Below are positions 9,617 through 18,379 of a stretch of DNA of 64,000 nucleotides, one piece after another; within the stretch, counting starts at the first letter, position 1; each line of letters begins with the position of its first letter. Made by a program: the position numbers and the translations under genes. This DNA is from Leptotrichia sp. OH3620_COT-345. GTDB taxonomy: Bacteria > Fusobacteriota > Fusobacteriia > Fusobacteriales > Leptotrichiaceae. Below the pieces are notes generated by a model. That model was not told where the DNA came from. It made no database searches and saw nothing but the letters and a program-made list of their open reading frames with translations. The stretch spans positions 166,010 through 230,009 of the forward strand of contig NZ_RQYW01000003.1 of assembly GCF_003932895.1 (NCBI RefSeq), given 5' to 3'.

Positions 9617-10360
9617 TTAAAGAGTAATCTTTTTTTTATTTATGTATTCTATAACTTCGATTAAATCCTCAGGTGTATCCACTCCTATGACCTCCGAAAC
9701 TGTTTCAAGTACTTTTATATTATATCCGTTTTCCATAAATTTCAGCTGTTCAAGAGATTCCACTTTTTCCAAAATTCCTTCTTTTAAATTTTTCAATTCT
9801 TTTAAAAATTTGAGTGTATACCCGTATATTCCTATATGTCTGTAATATTTAAAATCTTTCACCGCATATCTTTCATAAGGAATTAACGACCTGCTGAAAT
9901 ACAAAGCATTGTCATTAAAGTCTGTTATCACTTTTACTATATTCGGGTTTGAAATATCCTCCCCTGCCTGAAACTCCTTTTTCAATGTTATAATTTCGGA
10001 TTTTTCTTTCCTGTAGTTGTTTGCAATGAGATTAATTGATTCAATATCTATAAGAGGCTCATCTCCTTGTATGTTTATTGCAAAATCATACTTTGCATAA
10101 TCAGGATTATTTATAACTTCAGTTATTCTTGAAGTACCGTTTTCGTGCTCTGATGAGGTCATAATTACTTTCCCGCCGAATTTTTCCACAGTTTCAAATA
10201 TTCTTTTATCATCTGTTGCTACGATTAATGTGTCAATATCAGCTTTTTCAGCTCTTTTATAAACCCATTCTATCATAGGATGTCCGTTTATATTTTTTAG
10301 CGGTTTCCCTTCAAATCTCGTAGAAGCGTATCTCGAAGGAATTACTCCTAATATTTTCAT
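9617..10360 (-). CDS. kdsB: 3-deoxy-manno-octulosonate cytidylyltransferase (CMP-KDO synthetase)
   Basis: This 247-residue enzyme activates KDO with CTP for lipopolysaccharide core assembly, which indicates a Gram-negative outer membrane. The nucleotide-binding start IPSRYASTRFEGKPL, the middle ATDD, the INIQGDEPLID motif and the RHIGIYGY block all match KdsB. AAGGAG lies 7 bases before the ATG. It stands upstream of amyS with a 100-bp gap. Confidence 0.96.
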   Translation of the reverse strand: MKILGVIPSRYASTRFEGKPLKNINGHPMIEWVYKRAEKADIDTLIVATDDKRIFETVEKFGGKVIMTSSEHENGTSRITEVINNPDYAKYDFAINIQGDEPLIDIESINLIANNYRKEKSEIITLKKEFQAGEDISNPNIVKVITDFNDNALYFSRSLIPYERYAVKDFKYYRHIGIYGYTLKFLKELKNLKEGILEKVESLEQLKFMENGYNIKVLETVSEVIGVDTPEDLIEVIEYINKKKITL

Positions 10361-10939
10361 ATATTTCTCCTTTAATTAATATTCTTTATTTTTCTAATTT
10401 AATATAAAATTCAATAATACCCGTCATTTTGACTTTTTTAATATTTACAAATAATAATTATACAATTTTTCCGTTTTCCAAATATAACTTAAACGTTAAA
10501 ATTTCCTTTTTATGAAAAAAACAGAAATTCAATTCAGCATTATATCTATATACAAATCATTGAAATTTTATGCTCTCTCTTTCCTATCTGAAAATAAAAT
10601 AATCGACCTGAGTGTAGTAATTTTTAATCTTTGATATATTCTATATATTCTAAAAGTAAAATATTTATTTCTTATAACGAAAATTTTAGTTTCTTTATAT
10701 TTTTAATTTGTGTATTTTTATTATATCATTTTATTAATTGATATGGAACTGATAAATAATATAAAATAAAGTTAATTATAAATATTTATAGTAAAATAGA
10801 TAAATCCTTTACGATAAGAAAAAATCGGTTCTGTCACATTTAAATATGAAATTTAAAAAATTAAAATTATTTTGTAAATCATAAAATTTTCTGATTTAAT
10901 ATACATCATTACATGAAAAATAGTAAAAACATATAATAT
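10361..10939. other. Intergenic stretch with no recognisable gene
   Basis: About 580 bases of AT-rich sequence upstream of kdsB. I see no open frame with coding character, no RNA-like GC island and no clear terminator. It should contain the kdsB promoter, which I could not place convincingly. Confidence 0.5.
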
Positions 10940-11294
10940 TTAATAAGAAATTTTCCCTTTGACTCCATTTTCTCGCTTTATGTGAATACTGTCAACATTT
11001 AATTTCAATACCATCCCGGTATCATTATTTACTATAAAAAAAGCTTTATATAATTTACATTGTTTTTAAAAATCTTTAAATCGGCTATAATTTAAGCTTC
11101 TTATACCGTAATCATTCCAGATATTGTCAAAAATTCTCTTTAACTTATCCGTTTTTCATAATTCCATTATTATTTTCATTTGTAAATATTTTAAACAATA
11201 CTGTATATCTTATTAATTTCATATTTTCAAATAAAATAAAAACTACTCAACTAAAAAAGCGAAATAATTTTATTTCCACTTTTTTTATTGGCAT
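10940..11294 (-). pseudogene. Decayed gene of unknown family
   Basis: From an ATG at 11294 one frame reads VEIKLFRFFS, a stop, then NMKLIRYTVLFKIFTNENNN. After a frame change another reads DKLKRIFDNIWNDYGIRSL, SRFKDF, a stop, then AFFIVNNDTGMVLKLNVDSI and ends at TAA 10940-10942. The amino-acid pattern looks like former coding sequence, not random AT-rich DNA. Function unknown. Confidence 0.35.
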
Positions 11295-11571
11295 TATCAA
11301 AGAAATTTAACATAATATTAATTCTATCAACTATAGTCTTAATATTTTTATATTTAATTTTAATATACTATAAATTTTTTTCTTTATTAATAAAGATAAT
11401 TCCTCATTTTCTTAAAAATATTTGAATGCTGATCCTGCTGTAATTAAAACAACATTTAATTATTCATCATATATACTTGTATAATATATAATTTATATTT
11501 TCATTTTAAATGTAAATAATATATTATAAAGTTAATAATCAAATCTTATTATGAAAGAAAGGGTGATAAAT

Positions 11572-12321
11572 GTGGAAAATAATTTGTGGAAACTGTTGGA
11601 AACTTTAAAAAATTACAAATGGGTGGATCTTTCTCACGAACTTACAAATAACAGTCCTTACTGGAACGGAATGCCTAAAGGAGTGTTGGAACTTAATAAT
11701 ACTATTATAGATTTCCCTGAAATGAATCTGAATATACAAACTCATAAGTTTCCGGGACAATTTGGAACTCATATAGACTATCCGGGACATTTTGTAAAAA
11801 ATGCACGTTTAGCGGGAAATTTTAAAATAGAAGATACTGTCCTTCCTCTTGTTGTCATTGATTTAAGTGAAAAAGTCAGAAAAAACAATGATTATGAGAT
11901 AGACATTGACGATATCCTTGAATTCGAAAAACAATACGGTACTATTCCTGAAAATTCATTTGTCACTTTCAGGTCTGACTGGTATAAAAGATGGCCTAAT
12001 ATGAATTCTTTAACAAATACTGATGAAAAAGGAAATGCACATACGCCGGGATGGCCTATTTCTACACTTGAATTTTTATTTGACAAAAGAAACATTGCAG
12101 GAGTGGGGCATGAAACTCTTGATACCGATGCTGCTATTACTTGTGCAAAAAATGGAGACTTAATAGGAGAAAGATATATCCTGCAAAAGGATAAATTTCA
12201 AGTTGAAGCAATGAGCAATCTTGACAAACTTCCTCCTGTAGGAGGAATAATATTCATTACTGCACCGAGAATTGTTCATGCTAACGGATTACCCGCAAGA
12301 GTTTGGGCGATTATTCCTTAA
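11572..12321 (+). CDS. Cyclase-family hydrolase (kynurenine formamidase-like fold)
   Basis: About 249 residues of the cyclase family (PF04199), metal-dependent hydrolases that include kynurenine formamidase and isatin hydrolase. The metal-binding signature is present as FGTHIDYPGHF with His and Asp ligands, preceded by WVDLSHEL and followed later by GVGHETLDTD. The substrate cannot be told from sequence. I chose the GTG at 11572 because GAAAGGG lies 9 bases before it; an in-frame ATG at 11551 has no ribosome site. It is monocistronic and isolated by intergenic DNA, with a strong terminator behind it. Confidence 0.88.
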   Translation: MENNLWKLLETLKNYKWVDLSHELTNNSPYWNGMPKGVLELNNTIIDFPEMNLNIQTHKFPGQFGTHIDYPGHFVKNARLAGNFKIEDTVLPLVVIDLSEKVRKNNDYEIDIDDILEFEKQYGTIPENSFVTFRSDWYKRWPNMNSLTNTDEKGNAHTPGWPISTLEFLFDKRNIAGVGHETLDTDAAITCAKNGDLIGERYILQKDKFQVEAMSNLDKLPPVGGIIFITAPRIVHANGLPARVWAIIP

Positions 12322-12332
12322 AAACTTACTAT

Positions 12333-12359
12333 TGAGGGCTGTAACGCCCTCATTTTTTT
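12333..12359 (+). terminator. Rho-independent terminator of the cyclase-family gene
   Basis: TGAGGGC and GCCCTCA form a 7-bp GC-rich stem with a 6-base loop, followed by seven T residues. It lies 12 bp after the stop codon. Confidence 0.9.
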
Positions 12360-12379
12360 ATGTTTTTAATTCCCATAAT

Positions 12380-12505
12380 ATTCAAAATTTTCCAAAAAAA
12401 TATTAAATTACATTGAGCAGAGAAATAACTGTCTGAATAAAGTAAATTTGTTGTTTTTCAAACATAAGAATTGTTTTTGAATTTGCAGGACGATGAGACT
12501 CTCAT
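12380..12505 (-). repeat. Dispersed repeat, copy 1 (diverged)
   Basis: The block at 12380-12409, read on the minus strand, matches 27 of 30 bases of a 33-bp block found at 40090-40122 and 63189-63221. About 110 bp further on in the same orientation all three copies show an ATGAG-type end; here it is ATGAGACTCTCAT at 12492. It is probably a relic of a small mobile element or insertion-sequence end. No transposase is recognisable. Confidence 0.45.
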
Positions 12506-12510
12506 AAAAG

Positions 12511-12548
12511 AAAAAATGCCCTCAAACCTAAAATCCGATTTTCAGACA
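12511..12548 (-). terminator. Probable terminator of qmcA
   Basis: On the minus strand TGTCTGAAA can pair with TTTGAGGGCA (with G-T pairs and a small internal mismatch), followed by six T residues. It lies 18 bases after the qmcA stop. The stem is imperfect. Confidence 0.4.
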
Positions 12549-12566
12549 TTTTCTATTTTTCTTTTG

Positions 12567-13487
12567 TTATTTTTTTTCAGGACTATTACCCTGTTTTTCA
12601 TTTAACTCGGCAAATGCAGTTACCATACTCGCCAGATTCTGCATATTACTCGGTATTATAATTTTAGTAGATTTTCCGTCTGCCACTTTTTCAAAAGTTT
12701 CCATTCCCTTTAAAGAAAGCACTTCTGCGTTCGGAGCAGCTTCTTTGAGTAATCTCAATGCTTCAGCTTTTGCCCTTTGAATGGAAAGAATAGCTTCAGC
12801 TTCTCCTTCGGCTTCTTTTATCTGTTGTTCTTTTTTTGCTTCGGCTCTGAGTATTGCCGCCTGTTTTTCTCCTTCAGCCACTAATATTGCCGATTCTCTT
12901 TTAGCCTGTGCTTCAAGGATGTTCGCTCTTTTTTCCCTTTCGGCTTTCATCTCTTTTTCCATAGCTGATCTTATATCCGCCGGAGGAATTATACTTTTCA
13001 ATTCCACTCTATTTACTTTAATTCCCCAAGGATCCGTAGCTTCGTCAAGTTCCACTCTCATATTTGTATTTATTATATCCCTTGAAGTCAGTGTCTGGTC
13101 AACCGTCATATCTCCTATTATATTTCTTAATGTAGTAGCCGTAAGATTTTCTATGGCTGAAATAGGTCTTTCAATACCGTAAGTATAAAGTTTCGGGTCT
13201 GTTATCTGAAAATATACTATTGTATCAATTTGCATAGTGGCATTATCTTTAGTAATTACAGGCTGCGGAGGAAAATCCACAACTTGTTCTTTTAGTGATA
13301 CCACTCTTGACACTTTATCAAAAAACGGATTTATAAAATTTAACCCTGAGCTGAGTGACTGGTCATATTTTCCTAATTTTTCAATTATATATACTCTTGA
13401 TTCCGGTACTATTTTAATAGCTTTAAATATTATTATTAATGCCATTGTTATAATAATGATTATAAACGGTACAAGTATAAATCCCAT
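12567..13487 (-). CDS. SPFH/band-7 membrane protein (QmcA/stomatin-like)
   Basis: This 306-residue protein has one N-terminal membrane span (residues ~3-24), an SPFH domain (~25-190, with VPESRVYIIEKLGKY and DPWGIKV) and a long Ala/Glu/Lys-rich coiled coil (~185-245). This is the layout of QmcA-type stomatins, which form large assemblies in membrane microdomains and influence protease FtsH or membrane order. The NfeD partner lies 26 bp upstream in the same direction, as is usual for this pair. AGGAGG precedes the ATG. Confidence 0.92.
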   Translation of the reverse strand: MGFILVPFIIIIITMALIIIFKAIKIVPESRVYIIEKLGKYDQSLSSGLNFINPFFDKVSRVVSLKEQVVDFPPQPVITKDNATMQIDTIVYFQITDPKLYTYGIERPISAIENLTATTLRNIIGDMTVDQTLTSRDIINTNMRVELDEATDPWGIKVNRVELKSIIPPADIRSAMEKEMKAEREKRANILEAQAKRESAILVAEGEKQAAILRAEAKKEQQIKEAEGEAEAILSIQRAKAEALRLLKEAAPNAEVLSLKGMETFEKVADGKSTKIIIPSNMQNLASMVTAFAELNEKQGNSPEKK

Positions 13488-13513
13488 AATCTCCTCCTAA
13501 AATATGTTTTAAA

Positions 13514-13936
13514 CTATTTTTTCCCTAATATTATTTTGTTGCCTTCAAAATTCTTTATTATTACCGTATCTCCCACTTTAAAAAAATCTTTACTGATACC
13601 CGTCCATATTGAGCCTTTAAATTTGACTTCGTATTCTTTTTTTAAATTGTCGGTGCTGATAACTTTTTCTATTTTTATTTCCGTTCCTGTCATATTTGAA
13701 TTAAAATCATTTTTCTTTTTTTTAATGTAATTTTGTAAAACAGGTCTTGTAAAAAGAATGAATACTAATGATAAAACTGCAAATATAAAAAACTCAATAT
13801 AAGAATTATTAATCAATCCTGAAAATAATGTCACAATAAAAGCTGCCAAAGCCAACCATATTGTTACAAGACCCGGAATAACAATTTCCAATAATGCAAA
13901 TATTGAAGCTGAAATTGCCCAAAAAATCGCTCCCAT
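13514..13936 (-). CDS. NfeD-family membrane protein, partner of the SPFH protein
   Basis: This 140-residue short NfeD protein has three closely spaced membrane spans in residues 1-78 and a C-terminal OB-fold-like domain (~85-140, with GTEIKIEKV and VGDTVIIKNFEGNKIIL). Short NfeD proteins are co-encoded with SPFH proteins and are thought to anchor or regulate them. GAGAGGAGG precedes the ATG. It probably forms an operon with the downstream SPFH gene. Confidence 0.88.
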   Translation of the reverse strand: MGAIFWAISASIFALLEIVIPGLVTIWLALAAFIVTLFSGLINNSYIEFFIFAVLSLVFILFTRPVLQNYIKKKKNDFNSNMTGTEIKIEKVISTDNLKKEYEVKFKGSIWTGISKDFFKVGDTVIIKNFEGNKIILGKK

Positions 13937-13970
13937 TACATAACCTCCTCTCTAAAAAAATAGTTTTCAA

Positions 13971-14087
13971 TTAAAAATAAATTCCTGCGTGCCCTCTAAC
14001 GCCTCCTTTACCGATACCTACTCCCACTCCTGCGGAACATGATACTAAAGTTAATGCTAATAATATAGCTACAACTAATTTTTTCAT
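13971..14087 (-). CDS. Small glycine-rich lipoprotein (38 residues)
   Basis: An ATG at 14087 with AAAGGAT upstream starts a 38-codon ORF ending in TAA at 13971-13973. The sequence is a textbook lipoprotein signal (MKKLVVAILLALTLVSC) followed by a 21-residue Gly/Val-rich mature peptide with GVGVGIGKGG. I do not recognise a family. It lies between the DUF4189 gene and nfeD, and its mature part is too short for an enzyme. It could be a small envelope structural peptide. Confidence 0.7.
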   Translation of the reverse strand: MKKLVVAILLALTLVSCSAGVGVGIGKGGVRGHAGIYF

Positions 14088-14119
14088 GTTTTATCCTTTC
14101 ATTTTAAAATTTTTATTTT

Positions 14120-14467
14120 TTACCAACTTGTACATACATTGGAAACCACTTGACAATCTCTATATCTGCAATACTTTTTAGCACCTAAATTATTATTTCT
14201 CGGATTTCTTGAGGAATACCATCCGTATGCTCCGGTACTTGCAGACCATGCAACTGCGGCACAAGAATTTTTATATGAAACAATTATTCTGCATGCTCTC
14301 CCGCAATGTCTTAATGCCGCCCTTTCAGCATCATATTGATTACGATAGTTATAACTGTAACCTGAATACCCCGTATTTAAATTTAGAGCTATCGCTCCAT
14401 AATAATCATAATATGAAAAAGAAAAAAAAGACATTATTATAAATAACATTATTATTTTTTTCATCAT
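14120..14467 (-). CDS. Secreted DUF4189-like cysteine-rich protein
   Basis: About 115 residues with an N-terminal signal peptide (~residues 1-19) and a single DUF4189-like domain. It has the pattern YGAIALN, then an Ala-Glu-Arg-Ala-Ala helix (DAERAALRHCG), C-A-A-V-A-W, GAYGW and a final Cys-rich strand. Six Cys residues probably form disulfides outside the cytoplasm. The function of DUF4189 is unknown. I use the ATG at 14467 because AAAGGAGAG precedes it; the frame is open three codons further to a GTG. Confidence 0.75.
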   Translation of the reverse strand: MMKKIIMLFIIMSFFSFSYYDYYGAIALNLNTGYSGYSYNYRNQYDAERAALRHCGRACRIIVSYKNSCAAVAWSASTGAYGWYSSRNPRNNNLGAKKYCRYRDCQVVSNVCTSW

Positions 14468-14763
14468 TATACACACTCTCCTTTTTTAGCATTTATTATT
14501 ATTTCTAAATATTATACATTACTAATCTTAAAACAAGCTGAAAATTGAAATCTTTTTTGTAACTTTACTCCTTTTTCAATATCGGAAAGTATGTTATTGA
14601 TAAATTAATATGTACTTTTAAATTTTAAACTTATGTCTATTTCCATATTATTTTCAATTTTTTAAATTTTTATAATTATTTTTATTGTATTTTTAAATAT
14701 ATCCCTCAGTTATTTCATACAATTGTTTTTTACATTATACTACATTTTTCAATTTTTTTTAAG

Positions 14764-17415
14764 TTATTTATATAAATTTATCATTTCTGTAAATTTTGCT
14801 ATTTTTGTTTCCAGTTCCTCTTTTATTGAATTTTCCTTATTTATTACTTCTTGAGGAGCTTTCGATAAAAATACTTCATTGGACAATTTTCCCAAAACTT
14901 TATCAAGTTCTTTTTTTGTCTTTTCAATATCTTTTTCAAGTTTTGCTATTTCCTTTTCCTTATCTATCAAATTAGCCAGAGGAACATATATTTCTGTAGT
15001 TTCAACTAATCTGAAACCTGCCAAATCAGGAATTTCGACATCCGGAGAAAATTCATATTTTTCTATATTTGCCAGTTTGTCGAGAATCTTCGGATTATCC
15101 ACCAGTATTTTCTTTTCTCTTTCATCAAAAGTTTTAAATATTACTTCTATTTTCTTTGCCGGTGAAACATTTGCCTTTCCTCTTATGTTTCTTATTGCTG
15201 TTATAATTTCTTTAAGATAATCGAATTCTTTTTCCGCTTCCTTATTTATTAATGCTTTATCTTCACACGGAAATTCAGATAACATTATTGTTTCTTCATC
15301 AATATCAAGCTTCTGCCATATTTCTTCAGTAATAAAAGGCATAAACGGATGAAGCATTTTAAGACCGTTATCCAGAATATGTCTTAATACCCACTGGGCA
15401 GTTATTTTATCCGTTCCTTCACTGCCATAAACTCTTGTTTTAGCTATTTCTACATACCAGTCACAAAATTCTCCTCTAAAAAATTCGTAAGCTATTTTTG
15501 CTCCACTATCAAGCTCGTAATTTTCCATATATTCATTTATTTTCCCCGATGCTGACTGAAGTTTTGATAAAATCCATACATCTTCCAACTTAAATTCCAG
15601 ATCTACTACCGATGTTTCTTTATCAAAATCTTCCAGATTCGACAATACGAACTTTGAAACATTCCATATTTTATTTGCGAATGTAGAACCCATTTCCAGT
15701 AGCTTTTCGGAAAAATGTATATCCTGTCCTTGGGAAGTGTTGTATAAAAAACTGAATCTTATTGCATCTGCTCCGTATTTGTTTATTAAATCCAAAGGAT
15801 CAGGAGAATTTCCAAGTGACTTGCTCATTTTTCTTCCCTGCTCATCTCTTATAAGTCCATGTAAATATACGTAATGAAAAGGGATCTCATTGTTTATATA
15901 AAGGCTCATCATTATCATCCTTGCAACCCAGAAAAACAATATATCGGCTCCTGTTACTAATGTGTTTGTAGGAAAGAATTTTTCGAAATCTTTAGTTTTT
16001 TCAGGCCAACCCATTGTAGAAAATGGCCATAATGCTGATGAAAACCATGTATCAAGAACATCAGTCTCTTCTCTTAAAGCTACTTCTTTTCCGAATTTTT
16101 CCTTTGCCTGACTTTTTGCTTCCTCCAAATCCCTTGCTACAAAAATTGTTCCGTCTTCAGCATAATAAGCAGGTATTCTGTGTCCCCACCATATTTGCCT
16201 TGAAATAGTCCAGTCTCTTATATTTTCAAGCCAGTTATAATATACTTTTTCCCATCTTTTAGGTGTTATTTTTACTTTTCCGTTTTTTACAACTTCCAGT
16301 GCTTTTTCAGCAAGAGGCTTCATTTTTACAAACCATTGAGTGGAAACTCTCGGTTCAATTACCGTATCGCATCTGTAACAGTGACCTACTGCATTTTTAT
16401 GGTCTTTTACTCCTACAAGATACCCTCCTTCTTCAAGGTCTTTCAATATTTCCTTTCTAGCTGTAAATCTGTCAAGACCACAATATTTACCTCCATTTTC
16501 ATTTACCTTTGCATCTTCAGTAAATATATTAAGAAAAGGAAGTCCTGTTCTTTTTGCCACTTCAAAATCATTAGGATCATGAGACGGCGTCATTTTAACT
16601 ACTCCTGTTCCGAATTCCTTATCCACATATTCATCGGTAACTATAGGTATCTCTCTGTTCATAAGAGGTAATATCACTGTTTTACCTATTAAATGAGTAT
16701 ATCTTTCATCAGCAGGATTTACGGCTACTCCTGTATCTCCCAACATTGTTTCAGGTCTTGTAGTGGCAATTACTACAAACTCATCACTATCTTTTATTTT
16801 ATATTTTATTTCCCATATTTTACCATTTTTTTCCACATGATTCACTTCATCGTCTGCCAGTGCTGTTTTGTCATGAGGACACCAGTTTACAATATATTCT
16901 CCTCTATAAATAAGTCCGTCATTGTAAAGCTTTATAAATACTTCCTTTACAGCTTTGGAAAGTCCTTCATCCATTGTAAATCTTTCCCTTGACCAGTCGA
17001 GAGATACCCCCAGCCTTCTGAGCTGTTTAGTTATTAATCCTCCATGTTTTTCTTTCCATTCCCATGTTTTTTTCAGAAATTCCTCTCTGCCTATTTCTTC
17101 TTTTGTAGTCCCTTGCTCTTTAAGCATTCTTTCTACTTTATTCTGAGTGGCAATTCCCGCATGATCGGTTCCCGGAACCCATAATGTATCAAATCCGCTC
17201 ATTCTTTTATATCTTATAATTGTATCCTGAATGGCATTATCCATCATATGACCCATATGTAATATTCCTGTTACATTTGGAGGAGGAATTACTATGGAAT
17301 AGCCCGGCTTCTCATCATTATGTTGTGCATTGAAATATCCTTTTTCTTCCCATATCTTATACCACTTCTCCTCAATTTCACTTGGAGAATATATTTTATT
17401 TAACTCCTTTATCAT
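14764..17415 (-). CDS. valS: Valyl-tRNA synthetase
   Basis: This 883-residue class I synthetase charges tRNA-Val. The HIGH motif appears as HMGH (residues 53-56) in PPPNVTGILHMGHMMDN, the KMSKS motif as GRKMSKSLGNSPDP, and the editing domain has TTRPETMLGDTGVAVNP. The C-terminal ~65 residues form the coiled-coil arm typical of ValRS. AGGAGG lies 9 bases before the ATG. I looked for a T-box leader upstream and found none. Confidence 0.98.
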   Translation of the reverse strand: MIKELNKIYSPSEIEEKWYKIWEEKGYFNAQHNDEKPGYSIVIPPPNVTGILHMGHMMDNAIQDTIIRYKRMSGFDTLWVPGTDHAGIATQNKVERMLKEQGTTKEEIGREEFLKKTWEWKEKHGGLITKQLRRLGVSLDWSRERFTMDEGLSKAVKEVFIKLYNDGLIYRGEYIVNWCPHDKTALADDEVNHVEKNGKIWEIKYKIKDSDEFVVIATTRPETMLGDTGVAVNPADERYTHLIGKTVILPLMNREIPIVTDEYVDKEFGTGVVKMTPSHDPNDFEVAKRTGLPFLNIFTEDAKVNENGGKYCGLDRFTARKEILKDLEEGGYLVGVKDHKNAVGHCYRCDTVIEPRVSTQWFVKMKPLAEKALEVVKNGKVKITPKRWEKVYYNWLENIRDWTISRQIWWGHRIPAYYAEDGTIFVARDLEEAKSQAKEKFGKEVALREETDVLDTWFSSALWPFSTMGWPEKTKDFEKFFPTNTLVTGADILFFWVARMIMMSLYINNEIPFHYVYLHGLIRDEQGRKMSKSLGNSPDPLDLINKYGADAIRFSFLYNTSQGQDIHFSEKLLEMGSTFANKIWNVSKFVLSNLEDFDKETSVVDLEFKLEDVWILSKLQSASGKINEYMENYELDSGAKIAYEFFRGEFCDWYVEIAKTRVYGSEGTDKITAQWVLRHILDNGLKMLHPFMPFITEEIWQKLDIDEETIMLSEFPCEDKALINKEAEKEFDYLKEIITAIRNIRGKANVSPAKKIEVIFKTFDEREKKILVDNPKILDKLANIEKYEFSPDVEIPDLAGFRLVETTEIYVPLANLIDKEKEIAKLEKDIEKTKKELDKVLGKLSNEVFLSKAPQEVINKENSIKEELETKIAKFTEMINLYK

Positions 17416-17854
17416 TTCTTTTCCTCCTGTCTGTTTTAAGTTATTTTATCAGTATTTTCTTTATTCATAATATTTAAAATTTTTTCCGTTACTTGTGATT
17501 CAATCGGCTTCCTCAGCATTGTTAATATACTCTTTATATCTTTGCAATTTTTTAACTTAACAGTTACTTATTTTTTCCAAAATACAATTAAAACTCATAT
17601 TCATTTTCTCATTCCAAATAAATAGTAAATGCACTTAAATTAACACATTCAAGTAAAGCAATGTTTATGATATGATTTTTCAATAAATTTTTCATTTGTA
17701 CTGATTATATTTAATTTGATTAAAGCAATCATCGTATTGTTTTCGTAACAAAACAAAAATATTAATATTTTTTGTATAGTGTTATTTAAATTAAACCGTA
17801 TATATTATTTTGCAATATAAATTTATTCTTATTTGGAGTATAAATTATAATTAT
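17416..17854. other. Intergenic region upstream of valS with no clear feature
   Basis: About 440 AT-rich bases between the acetyltransferase gene and valS. One 40-codon open stretch on the minus strand near 17455-17575 has mild coding character but no start or ribosome site. No T-box, terminator hairpin or RNA gene is evident. Confidence 0.4.
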
Positions 17855-18361
17855 TTAATTTATTTTTCTGATTTTTGCCATAATAGCGGCATTTTTTCCG
17901 TTGCCATAATAATTTTTCCTTATCGAAATTTTTTTAAATCCATTTTTTTCATATAATTTTATTGCTTTATCATTATTTTCATCAACTTCTAAAAATATCT
18001 TCTTTTCTAAAACTGTTTCTTTACCTCTATCATTTTCATATATTTCCATATCAGAATAAATAATCTCGGATGTTTCTTTTAAAAGTATATTTCCATATCC
18101 TTTTCCCTGATAAATTTTTCTTATTCCGATTTCAAACAAATCAATATTTTCAAAAGTATCATAATAGACAATGTATCCTAAAATTTCTTCAAAATCCGAT
18201 TCTATAAGACAATAAATCAAATATTTATCATTATTTAAAATATCGGAAAAATATTTCTGCTCCGCTTTATCTGAAAAAAGCTCGTTATGTATTTCTATCA
18301 ATATTTCAGTCACTTTATTTATATTTCCGTCACTTTCATTTACCCTAATAATTTTCCACAT
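17855..18361 (-). CDS. GNAT-family N-acetyltransferase
   Basis: About 168 residues with the GNAT fold. The acetyl-CoA loop is IYQGKGYGNILL (Q/R-x-x-G-x-G) near residue 90, and the C-terminal motif B is NDKAIKLYEKNGFKK, as in RimI-like acetyltransferases. The substrate is unknown. I choose the ATG at 18361 with GGAG 11 bases upstream; a TTG three codons earlier is also possible. It starts 19 bp after the lepB stop and is probably co-transcribed with it. Confidence 0.8.
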   Translation of the reverse strand: MWKIIRVNESDGNINKVTEILIEIHNELFSDKAEQKYFSDILNNDKYLIYCLIESDFEEILGYIVYYDTFENIDLFEIGIRKIYQGKGYGNILLKETSEIIYSDMEIYENDRGKETVLEKKIFLEVDENNDKAIKLYEKNGFKKISIRKNYYGNGKNAAIMAKIRKIN

Positions 18362-18379
18362 ATTGAACAAAGCTCCGTT

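Noticed and set aside
17416..17854. T-box leader upstream of valS
   Set aside because: No specifier-loop or T-box consensus and no antiterminator/terminator pair could be found.
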